Assembly: GCA_050943435.1 (NCBI GenBank)
Contig: JBMNPE010000029.1
Location: forward strand, 1-18,933
Reading direction: 5' to 3'
Source: RGIG5675 sp050943435
Lineage (GTDB): Bacteria > Bacillota > Clostridia > Oscillospirales > Ruminococcaceae
Length of the DNA stretch: 18,933 bases
This document shows, in pieces, positions 6,550 through 13,905 of this stretch. Within the stretch, counting starts at the first letter, position 1. Each line of letters opens with the position of its first letter. The notes under the pieces were generated by a model. That model had not been told where the DNA came from, ran no database searches, and saw only the letters and a list, made by a program, of their open reading frames with translations. The translations under genes were made by a program, and so were the position numbers.

Positions 6550-7587
6550 TCAGAAAGTGGAAAAATGGTATGACGTCCTTGATTCGAGGACGTCTCCTTT
6601 TTTTAATACCGCAGAAGGAAATTCCCCGTGGTTTGGAGAATCCGGGAACATCTGGGTTTCAAAGCACAGCCCGCACCTCTTCCGGTACCTGCCGCCGTTT
6701 CCTTCCGTGGAGGATATGTTGTTCCCTGAATAGAACTGTACGCCAGGCCTGTCCGTGGAGAACGTCATCACTATGCCGCTCTCATTCGACCTCGCCCCTC
6801 CGCATACGGCACCAGGTTCGTGTTCATTCAGGGAGAAATTGTGGTCGTATCCACCGGCATACCGCATCTGCATGCAGGGATCGTTGATCCCGTCTCCTAC
6901 CCTTTTCCATGCCCTGAAATCCATGCAGCTTCCGGAAACTCCTATGAGCTTTCCTGTGGGGATGAGGTCTTCCCCTATCTCGGTGTATTCTTCCGAATTG
7001 ATGAGGACCTCATGGTCCAGAATCGTCCCTGACCCGGCACCGTTGAGGTTGAAGTATGTGTGGTTTGTGAGGTTTACCACAGTGTCCTGATCGGATTCAG
7101 CCCTGTAGGTTATTGAAAAAGTGCAGTCATCTGACAGAGTGTACGTCACGCCGAGCCTGAGTCTTCCGGGAAATCCCTGGTCCCCGTCCCGGGATTCGAG
7201 GCTGAATTTCACTCCGTCCTCAATCTCTTCGCAGTCAAACAGCCTCCTGTTGTATCCGTCAGGCCCGCTGTGGAGGGTATTCCTGCCTTCATTTGCCTCA
7301 AGCGTGTACCTTCTTCCGCCGAGGTAAAACCCGGCCCCTTCTATTCTGTTGGCGTACCGGCCTATGACAGCCCCGAAGAAGTCCCCGCCGTTCTGATAAT
7401 CCTCAAGAGTCGGGTACCCGAGGCATACATTCCTGATATGGCCTTCTCTGTCGGGCACGCATATTTCCTGCACCGCAGCACCGTAATTTATCACAGAGAC
7501 CTTCGCACCGCTTTTGTTTTCTATAGTAAAGATATATACAGGAATCCCGGACCCGCTGGTGCCGAATTTATCTTTTGTAATATTCAT
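6550..7587 (-). CDS. galM: Aldose 1-epimerase (galactose mutarotase family)
   Basis: The 345-residue enzyme interconverts alpha and beta anomers of aldoses. The catalytic set of the family is present: Arg81 (YANRIEG), His106 (NTLHSGPDG), His176 (NLTNHTYFNL), Asp248 (GGYDHNF) and Glu310 (CFETQMFPD). The C-terminal FPSAVLKKGD...TSYHFS is also standard. It is probably cytoplasmic, as there is no signal peptide. The ATG has GGGGAGG about 10 bases upstream. It follows the ADP-ribosylglycohydrolase-type gene by 41 bases on the same strand, so the two may be co-transcribed. No galactokinase or uridylyltransferase gene is nearby, so the usual Leloir context is missing and the true sugar may not be galactose. 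Its last codons (residues about 331-339) also encode, on the other strand, the terminator of the MATE gene. Confidence 0.92.
   Translation of the reverse strand: MNITKDKFGTSGSGIPVYIFTIENKSGAKVSVINYGAAVQEICVPDREGHIRNVCLGYPTLEDYQNGGDFFGAVIGRYANRIEGAGFYLGGRRYTLEANEGRNTLHSGPDGYNRRLFDCEEIEDGVKFSLESRDGDQGFPGRLRLGVTYTLSDDCTFSITYRAESDQDTVVNLTNHTYFNLNGAGSGTILDHEVLINSEEYTEIGEDLIPTGKLIGVSGSCMDFRAWKRVGDGINDPCMQMRYAGGYDHNFSLNEHEPGAVCGGARSNESGIVMTFSTDRPGVQFYSGNNISSTEGNGGRYRKRCGLCFETQMFPDSPNHGEFPSAVLKKGDVLESRTSYHFSTF
6572..6604 (+). terminator. Terminator of the MATE gene, inside the galM coding sequence
   Basis: GACGTCCT (6572-6579) pairs perfectly with AGGACGTC (6587-6594) around a 7-base loop. Two bases after a short TCC spacer there is a run of seven T (6598-6604) on the + strand. 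The element begins 61 bases after the MATE stop and lies fully within the 3' end of the oppositely directed galM gene. Confidence 0.8.
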
Positions 7588-7628
7588 TACGTTTTATCCT
7601 CCCCGTATATTTCTACAGCATTTCAGAA

Positions 7629-9020
7629 TCAGTGCCTGTCCCTGTTCTTCCAGGCCTCAAAAGTCCTCTTCGAGAGGTCGTCTATAGGGATCCTGTCGTA
7701 TCCCTTTCTCATGTATGTCTGGAGCATTCCCCCGATCGGCCTGGACCACCTCTCAGGTATGGCCTGCATTCCCGAGGCAGCCCCTACTGCGGTCAGGATC
7801 TGGGCCGCATTGCAGTCGACATCCTGCCCTTCCATGGCGATTATATTTATCGTCCTGTCAAAGCTGCCATCCCCGTACCACAGCGCCACGACTTCTGCCA
7901 TCGCATTCGGATAGGCGTGTATCCAGTTGTACCTCTGGGAGAACTTTTCGCACTTCCTCCAGGCGTCTTCCCATCCCCTGTCTTCCATCGACCATTCGAG
8001 GGCAGACCTCACAAAGTGAGCATATTCACAGTCCTGGGGCAGGGCTTCCACGCAGCTTTTTACAATTTCCCTCATGCTGCCGCCTCCGAAGGCCAACGAC
8101 ACGAGCATCGCATTGAAGACCTCCCCGATTATTCCATTGCTGTAATGCGAAATGCTTCCGTCTATCCAGGCGAGCCTTGCAGCCTCCTCCGGGCTGCAGG
8201 GAGCGAGCATTCCGCAGACTGCCCCTCTCATCTGTGCCCCGATCCATTCCCCGAAGGGGTTGACGACACTCGCGCTTTCGGGAGGCATGATCCCCATGGC
8301 GATGTTCCTGAGGGCCATCTCCTCTGCTGACCACCCTGACGGGATGAGCCCCACCCAGTTGAGCGCGATGTCCTCCGCCCCGACAGCGGAGCCCTTCTCC
8401 TCAAAGGCCTTGAGGAAAGCGAGCTCGTATGTTATGTCGTCATTGAATGTGTCGGGCTCGGAAATGTAATCCGTGACGTTTCCGAACACCTCTCTTATAG
8501 CGTCAGTCGTGTAGCCCTCTATTTCGGTTCCGATGGCTCCTCCGATGATCTGCGCGGTCCAGCCGGCCATTATCCTCTCCTCAAGGCTGCCCTCGTCCGG
8601 GGTGCCGGCCGCTGGAAACCTGCAGGCCTCACGGAAACTCTTCCAGTCGCCGTATCTTTTGAATTTCCAGCTCGGTGCGGACGGATCCTTCTCGGCCCTT
8701 TCAACCTCTCTCCATATTTCCGAAGAAATCATGTTGAGGGCGATCATATCCCCGGATTTCATGGCTTCAAGGCCGCGGTCGTAGAGCTCCATGCCGTTCT
8801 TTACGATATATCCCTGGTTTTCCTTTGCCTGTATCGCGGCGAGCATGATGCTCTCCGGGGCGGAACTGCCGGGAACGCTGCTCCTCCAGTGGAGCATCAG
8901 GCCCTTGTCGGCTTCCTCCCCCGCGTTGTTGTATTTGCTCCATGTGCGGTCTTCTTTTTCGATCTTTTTAGGTCTTGCGCTGTCCGTGAGCTTTCTCGCT
9001 CTTTCCCAGGCTTTCTCCAT
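7629..9020 (-). CDS. ADP-ribosylglycohydrolase (DraG/ARH) family protein with N-terminal extension
   Basis: The C-terminal 310 residues of this 463-residue protein follow the ARH fold. AGWTAQIIGGAIGTEIEG (152-169) is the opening Gly-rich helix. FNDDITYE (192-199; Asp194, Asp195) matches the first metal motif, WIDGSISH (285-292) a conserved middle motif, and GQDVDCNAAQI (398-408; Asp400, Asp402) the second metal motif, in the D-x-D-C-N form common in bacterial members. Such proteins hydrolyse N- or O-glycosidic bonds of ADP-ribose and related compounds with two Mg2+ ions. Here the substrate could be ADP-ribosyl protein or a small nucleoside-like glycoside. The first 145 residues are helical, charged, and not recognised. 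The ATG has AAGGAG 7 bases upstream. It precedes the mutarotase gene by 41 bases; a mutarotase could act on a sugar released with one anomeric form, which is only inference. Confidence 0.85.
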   Translation of the reverse strand: MEKAWERARKLTDSARPKKIEKEDRTWSKYNNAGEEADKGLMLHWRSSVPGSSAPESIMLAAIQAKENQGYIVKNGMELYDRGLEAMKSGDMIALNMISSEIWREVERAEKDPSAPSWKFKRYGDWKSFREACRFPAAGTPDEGSLEERIMAGWTAQIIGGAIGTEIEGYTTDAIREVFGNVTDYISEPDTFNDDITYELAFLKAFEEKGSAVGAEDIALNWVGLIPSGWSAEEMALRNIAMGIMPPESASVVNPFGEWIGAQMRGAVCGMLAPCSPEEAARLAWIDGSISHYSNGIIGEVFNAMLVSLAFGGGSMREIVKSCVEALPQDCEYAHFVRSALEWSMEDRGWEDAWRKCEKFSQRYNWIHAYPNAMAEVVALWYGDGSFDRTINIIAMEGQDVDCNAAQILTAVGAASGMQAIPERWSRPIGGMLQTYMRKGYDRIPIDDLSKRTFEAWKNRDRH

Positions 9021-9084
9021 AATTGCACTCCTTGCTATATAGGCATCGAATTTAATAGTTCTGTGCTGACGCCAGATAAACGGA

Positions 9085-9104
9085 TATTCTAACGCTATTC
9101 TAAC
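9085..9104. repeat. Two 9-base direct repeats spaced one helical turn
   Basis: TATTCTAAC occurs at 9085-9093 and again at 9096-9104, a period of 11 bases, followed by a short ATTAT/ATAAT inverted repeat (9105-9119). It lies 65 to 84 bases upstream of the ADP-ribosylglycohydrolase-type gene. In-phase repeats of this kind can be activator sites. I could not place a convincing promoter around it. Confidence 0.4.
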
Positions 9105-9142
9105 ATTATTAGTGATAATGAAATATAAGAGCCCAAAGACAG

Positions 9143-9178
9143 AAAAAATGCGCTGAACGCCTTGCAGGCATTCAGCGC
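9143..9178 (-). terminator. Rho-independent terminator after tRNA-Arg
   Basis: Arms 9150-9161 and 9167-9178 (GCGCTGAA core) pair over 12 bases with one mismatch and enclose a 5-base loop. On the - strand the hairpin is followed by a run of six T (9148-9143). It begins 4 bases beyond the tRNA CCA end. Confidence 0.85.
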
Positions 9179-9182
9179 TTTG

Positions 9183-9259
9183 TGGCGTCGCTAAGAGGAT
9201 TCGAACCTCCGGCCTACCGCTTAGGAGGCGGTCGCTCTATCCAGCTGAGCTATAGCGAC
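9183..9259 (-). tRNA. tRNA-Arg (anticodon CCU)
   Basis: On the - strand a 77-base cloverleaf is complete. The acceptor stem pairs GTCGCTA with TAGCGAC and has discriminator G and encoded CCA. The D-arm has AGCTCAGCTGGATAGAGC. The anticodon stem ACCGC/GCGGT holds the loop CTCCTAA with anticodon CCT. The T-arm is GGAGG, TTCGAAT, CCTCT with one G-U. It reads AGG codons, which are very common in the neighbouring genes. Confidence 0.97.
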
Positions 9260-9282
9260 ATGTATTTTGGGCTGGTTCTTAT

Positions 9283-9310
9283 ATTCTATCACAAGACATT
9301 CCACTTTCAA
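9283..9310 (-). promoter_or_regulatory. Probable promoter of tRNA-Arg
   Basis: On the - strand TTGAAA (9310-9305) and TAGAAT (9288-9283) are separated by 16 bases. Transcription would begin near 9276, about 17 bases before the mature tRNA 5' end. With the terminator at 9143-9178 this makes a single-gene tRNA unit, although read-through from the operon above is also possible. Confidence 0.55.
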
Positions 9311-9377
9311 GGAGCTTTTCCGGGCATGGAAATCGTCCCCGGATCAGCCCGAATCATGAGACTTTTCTGTGCACACG

Positions 9378-9662
9378 TCATTTCCAAAGCGGGTCTTCCG
9401 GGGCTATGGGATAGCTTCTTAGAGTCTTCCGTATCTTCCTGGCAACATCCATGCACCTGTCCTTCCCGAAATCCTTAGGGTAGAAGGCCTTGGAAAACAC
9501 TTCGCTCACTGCGGACGCTATTTCAGCAGCAGAGCTGTTTACCTTTATCCTCTGGGCAATCTTTCTCGATTCGGCGTCAAACCTGTCCGGAGGGGCTCCC
9601 AGCAGAAGCAGCCCGTAGGGATCCCATTCGTCTATGCATTTTTTTACTGCTGCAAACAGCAT
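9378..9662 (-). CDS. DUF1871-like small protein (YugE-like)
   Basis: This 94-residue acidic protein has the features of the DUF1871 family: VKKCIDEWDPYGLLLLGAP near the start (WDPYGLL at 13-19), then a conserved acidic/tyrosine-poor helix (DRFDAESRKIAQRI) and an amphipathic helix ending SEVFSKAF. Family members are small cytoplasmic proteins of unknown function, named after Bacillus subtilis YugE. There is no signal peptide or membrane segment. The start codon lies 4 bases after the stop of the cysteine hydrolase gene, with only a weak GGAAG site, so translation is probably coupled to it. It is the last gene of the five-gene run. I recognise the family from the WDPYGLL and GAP motifs; a profile search would settle it. 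Confidence 0.75.
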   Translation of the reverse strand: MLFAAVKKCIDEWDPYGLLLLGAPPDRFDAESRKIAQRIKVNSSAAEIASAVSEVFSKAFYPKDFGKDRCMDVARKIRKTLRSYPIAPEDPLWK

Positions 9663-9666
9663 GAAA

Positions 9667-10224
9667 TCACTTCCCGGCTTCCAGGTATTCGTCTGTAGTC
9701 ATGAGGTCAGTCTGCACGTAGTCGAGTCCCTCCAGGACAAGCTCAGCCGCCCTTTCCTCATCTCTGTTAAGCCCTGAAACGGCGTCCCTGATATATACGA
9801 CCGGGTATCCCAGGTCTATAGCGTGCATCGCAGTTGCCAGCACGCAGCACTCCGAGACGACCCCTGTGAGCACAACCCTCCCGGCTTTATCCGCAGCTCT
9901 CCTTATATCCTCCACAGTCAGCGAGGAATAGGTGCTCTTTTCGTAGAGAGGGAATTTCCCGATATATTTCCTGAGCTCGGGCACCAGCATGTTGAGCTCT
10001 GCCGATTCATTTATTTCCCTGTTTATCCTGTTGTAGTCCTTCCATGTACCGACGGGATTCTGAGGGGCTATGAACTCAGTAAAGATCACGTCTCCATGTC
10101 CCTCTGCATCAAGTATCCTGCATATGTTCCCGGCGGCTCCCTCCGTGTCCCTGCAAGCCCACGGTTTACCACGCGTATAAACAACCTGCATATCAATGAC
10201 TAGTATTAGATCATCTTTTCTCAT
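9667..10224 (-). CDS. Isochorismatase-like cysteine hydrolase (nicotinamidase-related)
   Basis: This 185-residue protein has the alpha/beta fold of the isochorismatase-like hydrolases and the catalytic triad of their cysteine hydrolase branch: Asp11 (LVIDMQ), Lys96 (YEKSTYSS) and Cys127 (GVVSECCVLATA). Members cleave amides such as nicotinamide, pyrazinamide, biuret or N-carbamoyl compounds through a thioester. The metal-binding His motif of true nicotinamidases is not evident, so I do not assign pncA. A longer frame starts at a TTG (10263), but GGAGG lies 5 bases before the ATG at 10224, which also places the LVIDMQ strand at the usual distance from the N-terminus. It follows the U32 gene by 31 bases in the five-gene run. 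The substrate is unknown. Confidence 0.88.
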   Translation of the reverse strand: MRKDDLILVIDMQVVYTRGKPWACRDTEGAAGNICRILDAEGHGDVIFTEFIAPQNPVGTWKDYNRINREINESAELNMLVPELRKYIGKFPLYEKSTYSSLTVEDIRRAADKAGRVVLTGVVSECCVLATAMHAIDLGYPVVYIRDAVSGLNRDEERAAELVLEGLDYVQTDLMTTDEYLEAGK

Positions 10225-10255
10225 GGCTTCCTCCGCGGCATACTGCCTTCTCGCT

Positions 10256-12301
10256 TCATTCAATCACCCTGTGGTAGAGTCCTCCGGTGTGCCTGTCATC
10301 ATAAGGCATCCCGTCGAGATAATCCACTGTTATTTTCTTAATCCTGTCAGGAGGCTCCACAGTAAACCAAAGCGTAGAAAAATCGAGTCCTTCTGTCTCC
10401 TCACGCCTGACTGCAAGCGGCACCGAGTTATACAGGGTCGAATACCGCCTTTCCCTGCACGCGACCCTGAATCCAGTGTTGTACCTGTCGGTGAGTGTCT
10501 TCCAGCCGGGGCACTTTCCGCAGCCGTTTTCCCCCTGGTTCGGGCATGTGCGGAACCTCATGAGGGGGAGATATCCGTATGCTATAACTCCCCTCGGCAT
10601 CGTCCCGCGCAGTCTCAGTATCCTCTTCATGTCGAGCTCGAAAGACACCGTCGCGTCTTCCAGCCCCATTTTTCTGTATTCTTCAAGCGCCTCAGAATTC
10701 AGTATGTTGAGCCCTGCTCCTCCGTGGACCCTGAATCCCCTGTCAAGGCACATTGCAGCAGGGCCAATGTTTTCACAGAGCACGTGTGCTATTCCGGCTT
10801 TCCTGAGCCTGTCGAGATCCCCGTCGAAAGCCCTCACCCTGTCCTGGAAGACAAGCGCCGGCATCTCGGCGATTATCCTGTCCCTGAGCTCCTCCGGCAC
10901 AGAACCTGCCCTGATTATCTCCTCATACGGGACTATAACCTCTGATATTTCATCAGTGATATCCCGGGGAAGCTTATCAAGGGAAGGAATCCTTATCCTG
11001 AGCCTGCTTTTTTGAGGAGCGCTGTGCTCAGGGAGCTGCTCTTCCTCATGCCCAAGGAAGAGGTGAGGCTGGACCGCAGACCTCTCCCTCAGGAGCTCTT
11101 CCAGGGCCTCCCTCCTCATGGCCTTCACGCTGCCGGCACGGATGCCGATGCCGTCAGCTATGGAGAGTTCCGTCTCCTCAGCCTTAAACGGCGTTCCCCC
11201 TGTCGACTCAATGGCCTTTCTTATTGCATCGGGCTTCACCCCTGATGGATTCACATCCGGGACAGGCCCTTTCTTCCTTATTGTATGAATGCCGTCTGAA
11301 ACAGAAAGCCGAGAGGGTTTCCCGGCTTCCGCTGAGAAAGAAAACCTGACGGGAACCCCCGGGTATTCATTCCTCGTTATGTCGGAGGCCCCTGTATTCT
11401 TCCTCGAAGCCCTGAGGTCCTCTTCCGTCCTCCTCCCGAACATGGCGAGGCTCCGCTTCCCGGTAAGGTATCCGTCGGTGAACCCGCTCCTCGAAAACAC
11501 GCTTCTCAGCATATCTTCGTCGTACGGGAGCCCCTCCTCGGCCTGTCTGCACGCATACACTGCCGCTGCGGCATATTCCGGACCCTTGAGCCTTCCCTCA
11601 ATCTTGAGGGAAGCGACTCCGGCATCTATGAGTTCCCTTATATGGTCAATGTGGCTCATGTCCTTTAGAGACAATGCATATTCTCTGCTTCCAGACCTGA
11701 AGTCGAGCCTGCACGGCTGAGCACATCTCCCCCTGTTTCCGCTCCTGCCGCCAAGCATGGAAGACAGGTAGCAGCACCCCGAAACGCTCATGCACAGGGC
11801 ACCGTGGACAAACACCTCTATTTCTATGGGGGACTGCCTGCAGATATCCGCTATTTCCCGAAGCGAGAGCTCCCTCGCGAGGACAGCCCTCGAGAAGCCG
11901 AGCTTCCAGGCCTCCAACACACCTGCAATGTCGTGTATGGCCATCTGGGTGCTAGCGTGCATCCTGATATCCGGACAGCATTCCCTGACGATCTTTGCGG
12001 CAGCGAGGTCCTGTATTAGGACCGCATCCGCTCCGCTTTCTGCTATGATCCGGGCCTCATTTTCCACGGCTTTCAGCTCGTCGTCCTTTACGAGGGTATT
12101 GAGCGTCACATGCACCGCGACTCCCCTCGCGTGGCAGTATGACACTGCCTCCCTAAGTTCCCCGGGCCCGAAGTTCTTCGCTGCCTGCCTCGCGTTGAAA
12201 CCCTGCGTCCCGAGGTATACGGCATCTGCGCCTGCCCTCACGGCGGCAGTGAGCTGCTCCATGTCCCCGGCGGGGGCAAGTATCTCTGCTCTTCGCTTCA
12301 A
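10256..12301 (-). CDS. U32 family protein, long form with DUF3656-type C-terminus (RNA hydroxylation type)
   Basis: The 681-residue protein begins MKRRAEILAPAGDMEQL and carries the U32 signature at 162-180 (E-x-F-x2-G-A-L-C-x4-G-x-C-x-L-S), followed by Cys193 and Cys197 (GRCAQPC). A late cysteine group, TCPNQ...CGKCPG, precedes the C-terminus. Despite the old name 'peptidase U32', characterised members (RlhA on 23S rRNA; TrhP on tRNA uridine-34) hydroxylate RNA, need prephenate and iron-sulfur supply, and the long form with a C-terminal DUF3656 part matches RlhA. I favour an RNA hydroxylase role; the target cannot be told from sequence. The start is TTG at 12301: GGAGGTGA lies 7 bases upstream, and TTGA overlaps the stop of the flavoprotein gene by 4 bases. 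The longer frame to 12424 would overlap that gene deeply and lacks this site. Confidence 0.9.
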   Translation of the reverse strand: MKRRAEILAPAGDMEQLTAAVRAGADAVYLGTQGFNARQAAKNFGPGELREAVSYCHARGVAVHVTLNTLVKDDELKAVENEARIIAESGADAVLIQDLAAAKIVRECCPDIRMHASTQMAIHDIAGVLEAWKLGFSRAVLARELSLREIADICRQSPIEIEVFVHGALCMSVSGCCYLSSMLGGRSGNRGRCAQPCRLDFRSGSREYALSLKDMSHIDHIRELIDAGVASLKIEGRLKGPEYAAAAVYACRQAEEGLPYDEDMLRSVFSRSGFTDGYLTGKRSLAMFGRRTEEDLRASRKNTGASDITRNEYPGVPVRFSFSAEAGKPSRLSVSDGIHTIRKKGPVPDVNPSGVKPDAIRKAIESTGGTPFKAEETELSIADGIGIRAGSVKAMRREALEELLRERSAVQPHLFLGHEEEQLPEHSAPQKSRLRIRIPSLDKLPRDITDEISEVIVPYEEIIRAGSVPEELRDRIIAEMPALVFQDRVRAFDGDLDRLRKAGIAHVLCENIGPAAMCLDRGFRVHGGAGLNILNSEALEEYRKMGLEDATVSFELDMKRILRLRGTMPRGVIAYGYLPLMRFRTCPNQGENGCGKCPGWKTLTDRYNTGFRVACRERRYSTLYNSVPLAVRREETEGLDFSTLWFTVEPPDRIKKITVDYLDGMPYDDRHTGGLYHRVIE

Positions 12302-13905
12302 GTCCCGCTCACCTCCGCAATGACAGCCTCGGCGGTCTTTATCCCGTCTACCGCTGCAGACATGATTCCTCCTGCGTATCCGGCTCCTTCCCCGCATGGA
12401 TATATGCACGGGTCTCCGACGCATGCGCGGGAGGCGGGGTCCCTGAGGATTCTCACAGGAGACGAACTCCTCGTTTCAGGAGCAGTGAGCACCGCCTCAG
12501 GGAAAGAAAATCCCGGAAGCTTTGCATCGAGGGCTGGGAGGGTCTCCAGTATTGCACTTTTTATCTTATCAGGAAGGAGGCCTCCAAGGTCGGTGAACAC
12601 CACTCCCGGCCTGTATGTCGGCGCGATGGTCCCTGCCCCTGTGCTGGCCTTTCCTTCTATAAAATCTCCGAGAAGCTGCGCCGGGGCCCTGTATCTGCCT
12701 CCGCCCGCCTTAAAGCAGGCTTTCTCTATATCCCTCTGCCACTCCATTCCGCCGAGGGGCCCGGGATATGGGAAATCCTCAGGGGCAAGGGAAACCAGCA
12801 GCGCGGAATTGCAGTTTCTGCCGTCCCTTCCCGAATTGCTCATGCCGTTCGTGGCGATCATTCCGGGTTCGGATGCAGCAGCTATCACATATCCGCCGGG
12901 GCACATGCAGAAAGTATAGACTCCTCTCCCGTCCCTTGTCCTGGCGCTGAGCCTGTAGTCGGCGTGCGGCAGCCTGCCCGCGAGCTTTCCGTATCTGAGC
13001 CCGTCCAGCCATTCCTGGCTGTGCTCTATCCTGACTCCCATGGAAAACGGCTTCGGCACCATGGAGAGGCCTTTGTCCAAGAGCATCTGGAATGTGTCCC
13101 TCGAGCTGTGACCCGTTGCAAGTATCAGGCTTCCGGTCACCATCTCAATGTTTCTGCCGGAATTCCTGTCAAGGGCACTTACACAGACGGTCCCTCCGTC
13201 TTTCCTGTATGACTCCATGACCGTCCCGAAGAGCACTTTTCCGCCGAGGCCCTCTATCTTCTTCCTTATCGAGGTCACGACCTTCACCAGTACGTCGGTC
13301 CCCATGTGGGGCCTGGCATCTATGAGAATCCCGTCGCCAGCGCCGGCCTCTGCAAAGGTGCGGAGCACAAATTCCGTTCTCGGGTCGTTTATTCCTGTGT
13401 AGAGCTTTCCGTCCGAGAATGTGCCGGCCCCGCCCTCACCGAACTGCACGTTGCTGTCCGGGTCAAGCTCTCCGGTCTCCATGAACTTTTCCACAGTCTT
13501 TTTCCGGTCCTCCGCTTTTTCCCCTCTCTCAAGAACAATGGGATTCAGGCCTGCTCCTGCCAGAATGAGTGCGCAGAACATTCCGGCCGGTCCGAATCCG
13601 ACTATGACCGGGCTTTTTTCCGCCACGTGGACCGTAGCCGGAGGCACGTAGCCGTTTTCTTCCTTTTTTATTATGTCTGCAGGATGCTTCCCAGAGAGGA
13701 TGCGCTTTTCCACATCATCTTCCAGGGAGACGCACACTGTGGCTTCATACCTTATCCTGTTCCTGTGCCTTGCGTCGAGCGACAGCCGGACTACTGAGGC
13801 AGATCCTATCTGTCCCTCCCCGACGCCAAGCCTGCGGGAAGCCGCTTTCAGGACATCCTTTTCATCGAATCCGACCGGGAGCTCCGTATTTCTCAGGAGT
13901 ATCAT
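12298..13905 (-). CDS. FAD-dependent oxidoreductase, COG2509 family
   Basis: The 535-residue flavoprotein has an N-terminal domain of about 95 residues, then a Rossmann motif IVGFGPAGMFCALILAGAG (101-119), the FAD motif VLERGEK, and the family block FGEGGAGTFSDGKLYTGI (155-172). LATGHSSRD and FCMCPGGYVIAAAS are further typical segments, and the C-terminal GEGAGYAGGIMSAAVDGIKTAEA matches the FAD-binding end of this family. These cytoplasmic dehydrogenases are widespread in Firmicutes, and their substrate is not established. It starts at an ATG overlapping the stop of the upstream flavoprotein (ATGA), with only a weak G-rich site, so it is translationally coupled. It ends overlapping the U32 start (TTGA). 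Linked transcription with a U32 gene suggests a redox role in RNA modification, but this is inference. Confidence 0.88.
   Translation of the reverse strand: MILLRNTELPVGFDEKDVLKAASRRLGVGEGQIGSASVVRLSLDARHRNRIRYEATVCVSLEDDVEKRILSGKHPADIIKKEENGYVPPATVHVAEKSPVIVGFGPAGMFCALILAGAGLNPIVLERGEKAEDRKKTVEKFMETGELDPDSNVQFGEGGAGTFSDGKLYTGINDPRTEFVLRTFAEAGAGDGILIDARPHMGTDVLVKVVTSIRKKIEGLGGKVLFGTVMESYRKDGGTVCVSALDRNSGRNIEMVTGSLILATGHSSRDTFQMLLDKGLSMVPKPFSMGVRIEHSQEWLDGLRYGKLAGRLPHADYRLSARTRDGRGVYTFCMCPGGYVIAAASEPGMIATNGMSNSGRDGRNCNSALLVSLAPEDFPYPGPLGGMEWQRDIEKACFKAGGGRYRAPAQLLGDFIEGKASTGAGTIAPTYRPGVVFTDLGGLLPDKIKSAILETLPALDAKLPGFSFPEAVLTAPETRSSSPVRILRDPASRACVGDPCIYPCGEGAGYAGGIMSAAVDGIKTAEAVIAEVSGT

Noticed and set aside
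9300..9377. Possible terminator after the DUF1871-like gene (TCCGGG/CCCGGA)
   Set aside because: Six-base stem with a 13-base loop and no T run; the operon end is not resolved, and the tRNA terminator may serve.
12302..12424. Upstream extension of the U32 gene to an earlier start
   Set aside because: It would add 41 Arg-rich residues inside the flavoprotein gene; the TTG at 12301 has GGAGGTGA at 7 bases and gives the normal family N-terminus.
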